The translations under genes were made by a program, and so were the position numbers. The notes below the pieces were generated by a model, which worked only from the letters and a program-made list of their open reading frames with translations, was not told the origin of the DNA and searched no databases. 64,000 nucleotides of DNA from an uncultured Prevotellaceae bacterium (GTDB taxonomy: Bacteria > Bacteroidota > Bacteroidia > Bacteroidales > Bacteroidaceae): NCBI GenBank assembly GCA_900314715.1, contig OMWI01000005.1, positions 1-64,000 of the forward strand. The letters are read 5' to 3'. Positions within the stretch are counted from its first letter, which is position 1. Each line of letters begins with the position of its first letter. Below are positions 52,308-61,393 of this stretch, in pieces.

Positions 52308-52316
52308 GCAAAAATA
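52308..52316 (-). promoter_or_regulatory. -7 promoter box of the T9SS protein / PL11 operon
   Basis: The minus strand reads TATTTTTGC, 30 nt before the ATG at 52277, in the 242-bp divergent region facing PL22. Confidence 0.6.
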
Positions 52317-52453
52317 CATGGTATTTCTGAAAAGACACCTATAATAATTCATCAAATATGATACGCTTTTCCGTCGGATTTCCTTATGACACGGTAATTC
52401 GTCAATTATCATATATTTTCCATTCAAAAAACTCAAAAGAAAGATCAAGAAGT

Positions 52454-52485
52454 TTGACTATTTATTATTTTTATGTATATTTGCA
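52454..52485 (+). promoter_or_regulatory. Full Bacteroidetes promoter of the PL22 operon
   Basis: TTTG (52454-52457), 19 nt, then TATATTTGC (52477-52485): both the -33 and -7 elements at the expected spacing. It is the best promoter in the window, 34 nt before the PL22 ATG. Confidence 0.75.
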
Positions 52486-52519
52486 GCATCATTTTAATCC
52501 GTAACTAAAAACCCACAAT

Positions 52520-53842
52520 ATGATTAAAAGACTTTTTTCATTATGTGTCGCAACGTTTTGCACATTATCATTGTTAGCCCAGATTGGTACACGTTTTCCT
52601 TCAGAGCGCAAGGTGATAAAAGACCCGAAGACGGGTGTTGAATTGGTATTTCTGACCAGTAAGAGTGGAACTGGAGATTCTAAAATCTATCAGACACACA
52701 ACCAATGGACTTCCGATGGCAAATGGGTGGTATTCCGCTCCGATCGCGTGAAAGGTGAAGCTATGGCTGTCAATGAGGAGACTGGTGATATCGTACAAAT
52801 AACTGAAGGTGGCTTCACGGGAATGCTTTGTGTTGCACGCAAATCCATGAACTTATACATTATGCGCTTAGCTAAAAACAAGAAAGATGAGCGCACGGGT
52901 ATGGAAGTAGTGGAGATAAACTTGGAACGTCTCTTTGCCGACTCTGAAATAGGCAAGTTGAAAAGCAAGAAAAACTACGAACGTATTTGCGGCATAATTC
53001 CCGCTGAGATGTGTAGCGAAGGGGATATGGCATTGGATGGTAGTGAGACTATGGTTTATTTCCGATTAGACAAAGAATATGCAAGAAAAATGCCTATTGC
53101 TGAACCTATTGCTGAAAACTTCGGTCCACGTCACATGGGAGCAGGACCTGGAGGAATCGGAAAGATGGACTTGATGACTGGTAAAGCCGAACCGGTAGTG
53201 GCTGTTCATTTCAAAGTAGGACACATTCAAGGAAACCCGTGGCACCCTGGTGAGGTAATCTTTTGTTGGGAAACGGGTGGAAAGGCTCCACAACGTACAT
53301 GGATGGTGAATGCTGATGGTACAAACTTACGTCCCATCTACCGCGAGACAGAACATGACTGGATAACCCATGAGGCGGTTATCAGCGAAAACGAACTCGT
53401 TATTGCCATGTTGGGACATCGGCCAATAGCAGGAACGGCAAACCCCAAGCGAGAAGGTCCTGGGCAAGAAGCAGATTGGGGCCCTTCAGGAACGAAAGAA
53501 TATCCAACGGGTATTGCCGTGGTGAATATGCGAACGCGTGAATTAACAATGGAAGGACAAGTGGATGGTGACAATTTCTGGCATGTGGCAGGTTCACAAG
53601 ATGGCCATTGGGTGGCGGGTGACGATTTTGCCCGTGAACTATGGCTTATTGACCGTCACACAAAAGAACGCATCTTGCTAACAGCTGGTCATAAAACCAC
53701 CGCAAGAGATCATGTGCATCCCACGTTTAAACCTGATGGGACTGAAATTGAAATACAATCTGCCATGCTCTCGGAAGATGGACGTTCGATGAATATATGT
53801 ATCGTTCGACTCCCCCAACATCTAATCGATCGTTATAAGTAA
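52520..53842 (+). CDS. ogl: Oligogalacturonate lyase (PL22) with signal peptide
   Basis: A 440-aa seven-bladed propeller lyase: SKIYQTHNQWTSDGKWVVFRSDR, HIQGNPWHPGEVIFCWETGG, EHDWITHEAV and RDHVHPTFKPDG carry the histidine-rich metal and catalytic positions known for the family. PL22 turns short saturated or unsaturated galacturonates into 5-keto-4-deoxyuronate. Most characterised members are cytoplasmic, yet this one begins MIKRLFSLCVATFCTLSLLA-Q, a clear export signal, so I infer a periplasmic step. It is followed after 2 nt by the hybrid regulator gene, so enzyme and sensor are co-transcribed. Confidence 0.9.
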   Translation: MIKRLFSLCVATFCTLSLLAQIGTRFPSERKVIKDPKTGVELVFLTSKSGTGDSKIYQTHNQWTSDGKWVVFRSDRVKGEAMAVNEETGDIVQITEGGFTGMLCVARKSMNLYIMRLAKNKKDERTGMEVVEINLERLFADSEIGKLKSKKNYERICGIIPAEMCSEGDMALDGSETMVYFRLDKEYARKMPIAEPIAENFGPRHMGAGPGGIGKMDLMTGKAEPVVAVHFKVGHIQGNPWHPGEVIFCWETGGKAPQRTWMVNADGTNLRPIYRETEHDWITHEAVISENELVIAMLGHRPIAGTANPKREGPGQEADWGPSGTKEYPTGIAVVNMRTRELTMEGQVDGDNFWHVAGSQDGHWVAGDDFARELWLIDRHTKERILLTAGHKTTARDHVHPTFKPDGTEIEIQSAMLSEDGRSMNICIVRLPQHLIDRYK

Positions 53843-53844
53843 TC

Positions 53845-56800
53845 ATGCGTTACAGACTTATCCATATCATCATTCTATGTCTGACTCCTTTATATATTTA
53901 TGGTCAAGACATCTTTAGTCAAAGGGTTAGTCCTGTTGGTGGACTTTCCAACTATTTTGTCATCAACCTTGCCATCGACGGTGATGGCTATGTGTGGGTG
54001 GCTACGGAGTCAGGACTAAATAGGATAACAGGAAAATGGAGTAATACCATTCCAACTACAGAAAATGGTAGTGGTCAACACATCTCAACCCTTCATCATC
54101 ATGCTGCTTCTGGGCTAATGCTTATTGGCTTGGAAGATGGTTTGTGTGCCTATGATTACAAACATGGAAAGATGATCAGATTGGGTGAGTCAGATGGACT
54201 AATCAATTACAGTATCGATGACATAGCCGCGGCTAATGACGGTGGTGTATGGTTGATATACGGTAATGGTCGTGTTCAACATTTCAATTGTAACACTCTA
54301 AAAGCTAAAGAGCAAAAACTAAACGATTATCATGGCAACCGTTGCGGTATGGACGACGGCATGGGACATCTATACATTGGCTATGCCCAACAAGGTATGG
54401 GTATTTTAAACCTCGCAAATGGTACCATGACAACTTTCGCACATCGTTCTGGAGATGAGACCAGTTTGCCTGGTAACAATGTGCGTTGTATCTTCAAAGA
54501 CAATCATGGTCGTATCTGGGTTGGTACAGATCATGGATTGGCGCTCTTTCATCCCGAAGATGGAGTATTCACGAAAGTGACAAGACAGGCAGATGACTAT
54601 GATGACAACGTTTATGACATCAAACAGATGGACGATGGTACACTCTGGGTAGCCACAGACATGGGTGGTGTGAAAGTCATCAATTTGCAAGACATCAAAT
54701 CTGGTGAAAGATTGCATTATTCTCCCATACACGTGCAGACATCATCCATCAACGTGCGAAGTATTGTGCAAGATGAATTTGGCAACATCTGGTTGGGTAA
54801 CCATAGCACTGGTGTTGATTTCATCAGTGCACTTAAGTCCCCCTTCAAGGTGTTTACCAGTGAGACCAATAACAACCTTGCCAATATTCCTCCCATTTAT
54901 GCCATAGCTAAAGATGGTAATGGAGGTTTTTGGTTAGGCTGTGAAGACGAACTGTCGCTTTGGAAAGACAACCATCTTATTACCCAATGGCCTATTCAGA
55001 GTATGGCTCGCCGTGAACACTCCTTCCCTCGCTGTCTCATGGTTGACAAAGATGGATTTGTTTGGTTGGGGATGGAGGACGAAGGAATTATCAGGTTCAA
55101 TCCTCACGATGGTCGTTTTCAACGAATCAACATCGGACATGAAGCTTCCGACATTCATTCTTTTGCGCAAGATTTCACGGGGCGCATCTGGATAGGGACA
55201 GAATTCGGTGTCTATACCTATGCTAATGGGAAAGTAACGGAAGAATATTATATCACCAAAATCACTCACCATGCACCCGTCACAGGTTTCTTATGGCTCA
55301 GTAGCGAAGATATATTGGTCAGTACGTTAGGAATGGGAGCTTTTACCATCAACACGCGTACACGAAAAAGCATTTCTCTTCGTACATCCAATGGACTTCC
55401 CTCCGACAAAATCAACCAAATAATTGCCGACCATGAACAAGGCGTATGGTTGGCTACAACTGAGGGATTGGTTCATATTGCAGACCCCATGCACATGAAA
55501 GGTATCACCATATTCGACCAACGAAACGGACTTGCAGACAACCATATCAGGGCTTTGCAACAAGATCATTCCAAACGAATTTGGGTGAGTACCTTTTCGG
55601 GCATTTCCTGTATGAACAAACAAGAGGGAAGATTCCACAATTACGATTACTTTGACGATAAGCATTTAAACGGATTTGCCAGTGGTGCAGCTATTACTAC
55701 TGACGATGGCTCCATCTACTTCGGATCGTCCAGTGGTCTTTGTGTCTTTAATCCCAAATATTTCAATGATGCGCCTCGGATGTCAGACGTTCAGATTGTT
55801 ACCTGCGAAGCATATAACCCTGTGGGCAGCGACACGAAAATCCAACAATTGGTACCAGATAAAAATGGACGAGTACATACCTCATACAAGCAAAATACGT
55901 TGCGATTGGCGTTTACGGTGCGCAACTCTGCACAAATTGGACATGAGGAGTATAGTTATATGATGAAGGGAATGGACGACAAATGGTATTATATCAATGG
56001 TGACCAAGATGTCGTCTTCCGTGGGCTTCGTCCAGGACATTACACCTTTGTCTTACGTTCCAAATTGAAGAGCCAGAACTGGGAAGATGCTTCCGTCACA
56101 CAATTGGACATCATTATCAGTCCACCTTTCTGGCGTACATGGTGGGCATACATGTTATATGCGTTGATTATCATGCTATGGGCATGGTACGCACTTCGAT
56201 CATACAAACGCAAACTGGCACTTCGTTCCTCTCTTGAAATTGAAAGACGTGAAAATCTTCAGAAGCAAGAACTGAATGAGGAACGCTTGCGATTCTTCAC
56301 CAATATCACCCATGAATTGCGCACACCACTTACACTCATACTTGGTCCTCTTTATGATTTAGCTGAAGACCAGAATTTACCACAACAATATCGCCACCGC
56401 GTGTCTTTGATTCAGAAAAACGCAGAACATTTGCGCAGCCTTATCAACGAATTATTAGAATTCCGTAAGACCGAAACACAAAACCGACGACTTACGGTAG
56501 CCAAGGGGAATATTGGTCAATTTGTTCGTGAGATATGTCTCAATTACAAAGAACTATATCTCAATCCACAAGTGCAATTCCACTATGATATTGACGAACA
56601 AACACCAGACATCTATTTTGACTCTGAGGTCATCACTACCATCCTCAACAATTTTCTTTCAAATGCCATCAAATATACCGAACGAGGCAGTATCACAACA
56701 ACAGTTAGAAAGGAAAAACAAACCATAGATATTTCCGTTACAGATACGGGATATGGAATTGCCAAAGACGCTCTTCCTCATATCTTTGAACGTTATTATC

Positions 56801-57861
56801 AAGCTGAGGGCAACCATCAGGCATCTGGTACTGGTACTGGTATTGGCTTGGCATTGGTCAAGGCCTTGGCAAATCTCCACGAAGCAAAAATCAACGTTCA
56901 AAGTGAAGAAGGACAAGGCAGTTGTTTTACTCTTTCGTTAGACATAAACAACACCTACCCCACTGCCCTTCATAAGGAAGACAACCGTCCACAATCTCTC
57001 CCCAAAGAGAAAGACTTGGAAAGTGTTGCATCTCCCATCATCAATGAGTCAGATGAGACTATCGAGGAAAATCCAACACTTCTCATAGTCGAAGATAATG
57101 CTGACATCCGTGAATATATTGCAGACTCCTTTGCCGAGGATTTCCACATCCTTCAAGCTGAAAACGGAGAAGTGGGATTGCAGATGGCTCAACAACACAT
57201 TCCCGACATTATCGTTAGCGACATCATGATGCCACAAATGAATGGCATACTACTCACCCGACTATTGAAAGACGACATTCGTACCAGTCATATTCCCATC
57301 ATCCTTTTGACAGCCAAGACCACCGATGAAGACAAGGAAGAGGGTTACGAAAGTGGAGCAGACTCATATCTCACCAAACCTTTCACCGCAAAATTGCTGG
57401 CTAAGCGCATCCAAAACCTACTCACCGCACGTCGTCGTTTGGCAGAACTGATTACTGCCAGGAAGGAAGATACACAAGAACAACCCTCAAACAATTCTCT
57501 TTCCTCACTTGATTCTTCCCTCACCTCTAAACTGAGTAGTCTCGACTGCAAATTCCTTGAGAAACTGAATGGTATTATCAACGATAACATCATGAGCCAA
57601 AACATTGATATGCCATTCCTCACTGACCGCATGGCCATGAGTCATAGCACCTTCTATCGCAAGGTAAAAGCCTTAACAGGTATGACAGCCAAGGAATATG
57701 TGCGCAAATTGCAATTGCAACATTGTTATCAATTGCTTGAGAGCGGCGAATACAATGTCAACGAGGCGGCCATGATGACAGGCTTTAACCAAATGGCTCA
57801 TTTCCGTGAGGTCTTCAAGAATGAGTTCGGCATACTACCCTCTGAAGTAAAGAGAAAATAG
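53845..57861 (+). CDS. Hybrid two-component system regulator, complete kinase
   Basis: A 1338-aa one-chain sensor-regulator. After the signal peptide (about 1-20) the periplasmic part carries propeller repeats (about 25-680; IWVGTDHGLALF, IWIGTEFGVYTY) and a Y_Y_Y domain (about 690-765). One membrane helix (about 770-790) is followed by HisKA (about 812-880, FFTNITHELRTPLTL with His near 822), HATPase with N box NNFLSNAIKY, G1 VTDTGYGIA, F box IFERYYQ and G2 GTGTGIGLAL, the receiver (about 1078-1195, SDIMMPQMNG), and an AraC helix-turn-helix (about 1245-1335). Such proteins bind oligosaccharides released by the locus and activate it. It sits between PL22 and GH28 and is the likely activator of both divergent blocks. 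Confidence 0.95.
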   Translation: MRYRLIHIIILCLTPLYIYGQDIFSQRVSPVGGLSNYFVINLAIDGDGYVWVATESGLNRITGKWSNTIPTTENGSGQHISTLHHHAASGLMLIGLEDGLCAYDYKHGKMIRLGESDGLINYSIDDIAAANDGGVWLIYGNGRVQHFNCNTLKAKEQKLNDYHGNRCGMDDGMGHLYIGYAQQGMGILNLANGTMTTFAHRSGDETSLPGNNVRCIFKDNHGRIWVGTDHGLALFHPEDGVFTKVTRQADDYDDNVYDIKQMDDGTLWVATDMGGVKVINLQDIKSGERLHYSPIHVQTSSINVRSIVQDEFGNIWLGNHSTGVDFISALKSPFKVFTSETNNNLANIPPIYAIAKDGNGGFWLGCEDELSLWKDNHLITQWPIQSMARREHSFPRCLMVDKDGFVWLGMEDEGIIRFNPHDGRFQRINIGHEASDIHSFAQDFTGRIWIGTEFGVYTYANGKVTEEYYITKITHHAPVTGFLWLSSEDILVSTLGMGAFTINTRTRKSISLRTSNGLPSDKINQIIADHEQGVWLATTEGLVHIADPMHMKGITIFDQRNGLADNHIRALQQDHSKRIWVSTFSGISCMNKQEGRFHNYDYFDDKHLNGFASGAAITTDDGSIYFGSSSGLCVFNPKYFNDAPRMSDVQIVTCEAYNPVGSDTKIQQLVPDKNGRVHTSYKQNTLRLAFTVRNSAQIGHEEYSYMMKGMDDKWYYINGDQDVVFRGLRPGHYTFVLRSKLKSQNWEDASVTQLDIIISPPFWRTWWAYMLYALIIMLWAWYALRSYKRKLALRSSLEIERRENLQKQELNEERLRFFTNITHELRTPLTLILGPLYDLAEDQNLPQQYRHRVSLIQKNAEHLRSLINELLEFRKTETQNRRLTVAKGNIGQFVREICLNYKELYLNPQVQFHYDIDEQTPDIYFDSEVITTILNNFLSNAIKYTERGSITTTVRKEKQTIDISVTDTGYGIAKDALPHIFERYYQAEGNHQASGTGTGIGLALVKALANLHEAKINVQSEEGQGSCFTLSLDINNTYPTALHKEDNRPQSLPKEKDLESVASPIINESDETIEENPTLLIVEDNADIREYIADSFAEDFHILQAENGEVGLQMAQQHIPDIIVSDIMMPQMNGILLTRLLKDDIRTSHIPIILLTAKTTDEDKEEGYESGADSYLTKPFTAKLLAKRIQNLLTARRRLAELITARKEDTQEQPSNNSLSSLDSSLTSKLSSLDCKFLEKLNGIINDNIMSQNIDMPFLTDRMAMSHSTFYRKVKALTGMTAKEYVRKLQLQHCYQLLESGEYNVNEAAMMTGFNQMAHFREVFKNEFGILPSEVKRK

Positions 57862-57933
57862 GAGCATTCTCTGACTTGCTACAGATAACTATTATCATTT
57901 GATGTAAAAAGTATTGATGAAAGGTAAACTAAC

Positions 57934-59388
57934 ATGTATAGACTTCGCTTGACTTTCATATCCGTTTTGCTTGCAACTTTATTCACCGAGGGAGTTGCTG
58001 CCACATACTATGTGCGCGACTTCGGTGCGAAAGGCGACGGGCAACATATTGATTCACCTGCCATCAATGCAGCCTTATTAAAAGCGGCCAACGAGGGCGG
58101 AGGAACGGTTGTTCTCAATGATGGAACGTATCTCTGCTATTCCATCCACTTACAGAGTAACGTTACCCTTAGAATAGAGAAAGGGGCGATACTGAAAGCG
58201 GCTCCAGTTACCGAGACACAGGGATATGACGAGGCTGAGCATAACGACTACAATAAGTATCAAGACTTCGGACATAGTCATTGGCACAATTCTATGTTGT
58301 GGGGAGAGAACCTGCATCATGTAACCATTGAGGGAGATGGACTCATTGATGGTGCAGACGTACTCACAAGAGGCGGTTCAAGACGCAGCAATACGGGTAT
58401 GACTACTGCTAACAAAGCACTCGCTCTGCGTAATTGTCATCACGTTACTATCCGTAATCTCAGTTTCCATGCCTGCGGTCACTTTGCCATGTTGCTTACG
58501 GGTGTTGACGATTTACTGATAGAAAATGTTATTGCCGATACCAACCGCGATGGTTTCGACATAGATTGTTGCGAGCGTGTCATTATCAGAGGTTGCCATG
58601 TAAACACGCTTAACGATGATGCGATTGTCCTTAAATGTTCGTACGCACTTGGTCAACCGAAACCCACCAAGAACGTGTTGATAGAAAATTGTCACGTCAG
58701 CGGTTATGACGTAGGTTCATTGTTGGCAGGCACTCGAACCACGACCATCGAAAAGGCTCCCGATGGCGATGGTCCTACAGGGCGCATCAAATTGGGTACA
58801 GAGTCAAACGGAGGCTTTCAACGTATCACCATCCGCAACTGCACCTTTACCCATTGTCGTGGTTTGGCTTTGGAAACAGTTGATGGAGCACCGATGGAGG
58901 ATATTGACGTTAGCGATATTACGATGCACGATATTTGCAACTCGCCCATTTACATCCGATTAGGCAATAGGATGCGAGCGCCAGAGGGTTTCCGTCATTC
59001 CACCGTCAATGACATTCGTCTGAACAACATTCACGTTACCGATGCCGATAGTCGCTATGCCTGTATCATCGCAGGAGTGGAAGGCAACCCCGTTCGTAAT
59101 GTGACTCTTAAAAATGTCTCCATCCAATTTCGTGGAGGGTTAACACTCGATGATGTCAAGCTACAACGAGGGGCCAATCCTTTTTTCGTACCAGAGGCAC
59201 GAAAGAATGGGGAAAGAGGCGAAGCCAACTATCCTGAACCTTCAGCACATGGCATACAACCTGCTTGGGGATTTTCCATCAGCGATGCAGAAAACATCCG
59301 ACTGAAAAATGTCAAATTGGAACTCATCTACCCAGATGAGCGACCCAAATTCCATTTCAAGAATACCAAGAAAATCCGCTTCCGTTGA
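57934..59388 (+). CDS. GH28-family polygalacturonase-like enzyme
   Basis: A 484-aa protein with a signal peptide (about 1-23) and a right-handed beta-helix. It begins the mature part with YYVRDFGAKGDGQHIDSPAIN, a GH28 hallmark. The catalytic aspartate regions are visible as NRDGFDID (family NTDGxD) and LNDDAIVLK (family DD). The third motif, usually GHG-x-SIGS, reads GYDVGSLLAGT, with no histidine, so specificity or mechanism may differ; a rhamnogalacturonan or modified substrate is possible. It is the last gene of the PL22 / hybrid regulator run, with a 72-nt gap and no obvious separate promoter. Confidence 0.88.
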   Translation: MYRLRLTFISVLLATLFTEGVAATYYVRDFGAKGDGQHIDSPAINAALLKAANEGGGTVVLNDGTYLCYSIHLQSNVTLRIEKGAILKAAPVTETQGYDEAEHNDYNKYQDFGHSHWHNSMLWGENLHHVTIEGDGLIDGADVLTRGGSRRSNTGMTTANKALALRNCHHVTIRNLSFHACGHFAMLLTGVDDLLIENVIADTNRDGFDIDCCERVIIRGCHVNTLNDDAIVLKCSYALGQPKPTKNVLIENCHVSGYDVGSLLAGTRTTTIEKAPDGDGPTGRIKLGTESNGGFQRITIRNCTFTHCRGLALETVDGAPMEDIDVSDITMHDICNSPIYIRLGNRMRAPEGFRHSTVNDIRLNNIHVTDADSRYACIIAGVEGNPVRNVTLKNVSIQFRGGLTLDDVKLQRGANPFFVPEARKNGERGEANYPEPSAHGIQPAWGFSISDAENIRLKNVKLELIYPDERPKFHFKNTKKIRFR

Positions 59389-59442
59389 AGATTCACAACC
59401 AAACTTTCTTTTGAAAACAACTCATTTGAGTGCGCTAAACGA

Positions 59443-59486
59443 TATGTTTAGTGGTGATAAAGACTATGTTTATTATCCGAAAACAC
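59443..59486. repeat. 22-bp-period GTTTA/TAAAC array (two units plus a half)
   Basis: Units at 59443-59464 and 59465-59486 keep GTTTA followed 7 nt later by TAAAG or AAAAC; a further TAAAC half-site precedes at 59436-59440. It lies in the 512-bp gap between GH28 and the flippase, which contains no supported gene. Confidence 0.65.
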
Positions 59487-59554
59487 ATGAGTTATGTAGA
59501 CTTCCGAAAGACCTCCCGTTATTTAGGTTAATTTGTTCTGTATCATCGATTTAT

Positions 59555-59714
59555 ATTTTTCAAGACCTCATGTAACACCTCACCTAAGACCTCATGCAAG
59601 ACCTCACCTAAGACCTCCCGTTGAAGATGGGATAAGTTTGCAAATAAATGAACGAGCGCGAGAAGAATCAACAAAAAACAAGGTAACAAGACGGGAGGTC
59701 TTACATGAGGTGTT
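59555..59714. repeat. 12-bp tandem repeat around AAGACCTC, copy 2, with inverted units
   Basis: Five perfect-period units have ACCTC cores at 59565, 59577, 59589, 59601 and 59613. Two units in inverse orientation follow at 59691-59714. AAGACCTCCCGT (59611-59622) and ACGGGAGGTCTT (59691-59702) can form a 12-bp stem. The first 39 bp are identical to 36393-36431. Confidence 0.75.
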
Positions 59715-59900
59715 GATATTTATAACATCTTAATAATTAGAACTTTAAGTGAAAATAGGGGAGGTCTTGCCAAAAAGGATGTTTTTCTCGTTGTATTTAG
59801 GAGCCAAAGTTTTAGCGGACAACAAAAATGGAGATACTGGATTTGTTTTCTTTCATATCAGAATGAATGTAATATTTTGGGGAAAGAAACGTTATTAATA

Positions 59901-61385
59901 ATGATGCACAAGGAAGAAAGACGGAATAATTATTCTCACATCCTCAAATACACTGGGCTCTTTGGTGGAGTTCAGGGTATTAGTATATTGGTTGGAATCA
60001 TCCGCAATAAGATTGTGGCATGGTTGTTAGGACCAGAAGGAATGGGATTGATTTCTTTGTTCAACTCCACCATCAAATTAGTAAGCGATTCCACCAACCT
60101 CGGACTCTCGATGAGTGCGGTGAGAGAGATTTCTGATGCTTATGAGAAAGATGACAAAGAGAAATTGCAACATGCCATCAAGCTCATCCGCTCATGGAGT
60201 TGTCTCACGGCATTATTAGGAATGTTTGTGTGCATCGTGATGAGTCATTGGCTCGACAAATGGACATTTACATGGGGCGATCATACGTTGCACTTCATCT
60301 TATTGTCGCCCGTGGTAGCTCTCATGGCTCTTACAGGAGGCGAGACCGCCATTCTCAAAGGAACAAGACGTTTGAAGCAATTAGCTATCATTTCCGTCTA
60401 TAATGTGGTTTTGTCGCTTTTCGTGGTTGTTCCTCTTTACTATATTTGGGGTGAATCTGCGATTGTCCCCACTCTATTCCTCCTTGCGCTCATCCAAATG
60501 ATACTCACCATTGGTTTTTCTTACCGACTCTATCCCTTAAAAATATCGTTCAACCGTTCACAAATGTCAGAGGGAATAGGAATGGTGCAATTAGGCATTT
60601 CGTTTGTCATTGCGGGAATCCTGGGAAGTGGTGCGGATTTCGTGATTCGTTCATTCTTGAATAACGTAGGTTCATTAGACACCGTAGGACTCTATAATGC
60701 GGGATATGTAATGACCGTTATCTATGCGGGAATGGTTTTCTCTGCGATGGAAACCGATTATTTCCCACGTTTGTCGGGCGTGAATGGTACTGGTTATTTG
60801 CTCAACGATACGATTAACAAACAGATAGAGGTTTCTTTGTTGTTAATCTCACCTATGTTGGTGGCGTTTTTGATAGGACTGCCCATCTTACTGCCCCTAC
60901 TCTACACGGGTAAATTTATGCCCGTATTGGGTATGATGCAAATTACGGTACTCGCCATGTACATGCGAGCCATCAAACTCCCCATCTCCTATTTGCCTCT
61001 TGCCAAAGGAGATTCCCTCTCATATCTACTCATGGAAAGCATCTATGACATTGTTGTGGTGGCTTTAGTGATGGTTTGTTATCATTATTGGGGATTGACA
61101 GGAACGGGATTAGCACTAACCACCGCATCTGTCATTGACTTTATCATATTGGTTGTTTATATGCGATTCAAATATGGATACATATTATCAACGCAAGTCA
61201 TGAAATACGCGATTATCCAAATCCCCATTGGCTTACTTGCGTATAGTCTTACCTTCATTGATCGTGATTGGAAATACTGGATAGGTGGAGTCTTACTAAC
61301 CATCATTAGCGCCATTATCTCTCTCAACATCTTACACGCTAAGACGCATCTGTGGAATAGTTTGAAGAAGAAAGCCCGTAAATAA
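59901..61385 (+). CDS. Polysaccharide flippase (Wzx / O-antigen translocase type)
   Basis: The ATG at 59901 gives 494 aa (MMHKEERRNNYSHILKYTGLFGGVQGI); a TTG 24 nt upstream is in frame but less likely. About 12 to 14 membrane segments cover nearly the whole chain, in the MATE-like/Wzx fold with the early LLGPEGMGLISLFNSTIKL. It would turn undecaprenyl-linked glycan units to the periplasm. It is followed after 8 nt by a glycosyltransferase, consistent with a surface-glycan operon, though only two genes of it are present here. Confidence 0.88.
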   Translation: MMHKEERRNNYSHILKYTGLFGGVQGISILVGIIRNKIVAWLLGPEGMGLISLFNSTIKLVSDSTNLGLSMSAVREISDAYEKDDKEKLQHAIKLIRSWSCLTALLGMFVCIVMSHWLDKWTFTWGDHTLHFILLSPVVALMALTGGETAILKGTRRLKQLAIISVYNVVLSLFVVVPLYYIWGESAIVPTLFLLALIQMILTIGFSYRLYPLKISFNRSQMSEGIGMVQLGISFVIAGILGSGADFVIRSFLNNVGSLDTVGLYNAGYVMTVIYAGMVFSAMETDYFPRLSGVNGTGYLLNDTINKQIEVSLLLISPMLVAFLIGLPILLPLLYTGKFMPVLGMMQITVLAMYMRAIKLPISYLPLAKGDSLSYLLMESIYDIVVVALVMVCYHYWGLTGTGLALTTASVIDFIILVVYMRFKYGYILSTQVMKYAIIQIPIGLLAYSLTFIDRDWKYWIGGVLLTIISAIISLNILHAKTHLWNSLKKKARK

Positions 61386-61393
61386 AGTGAGGA

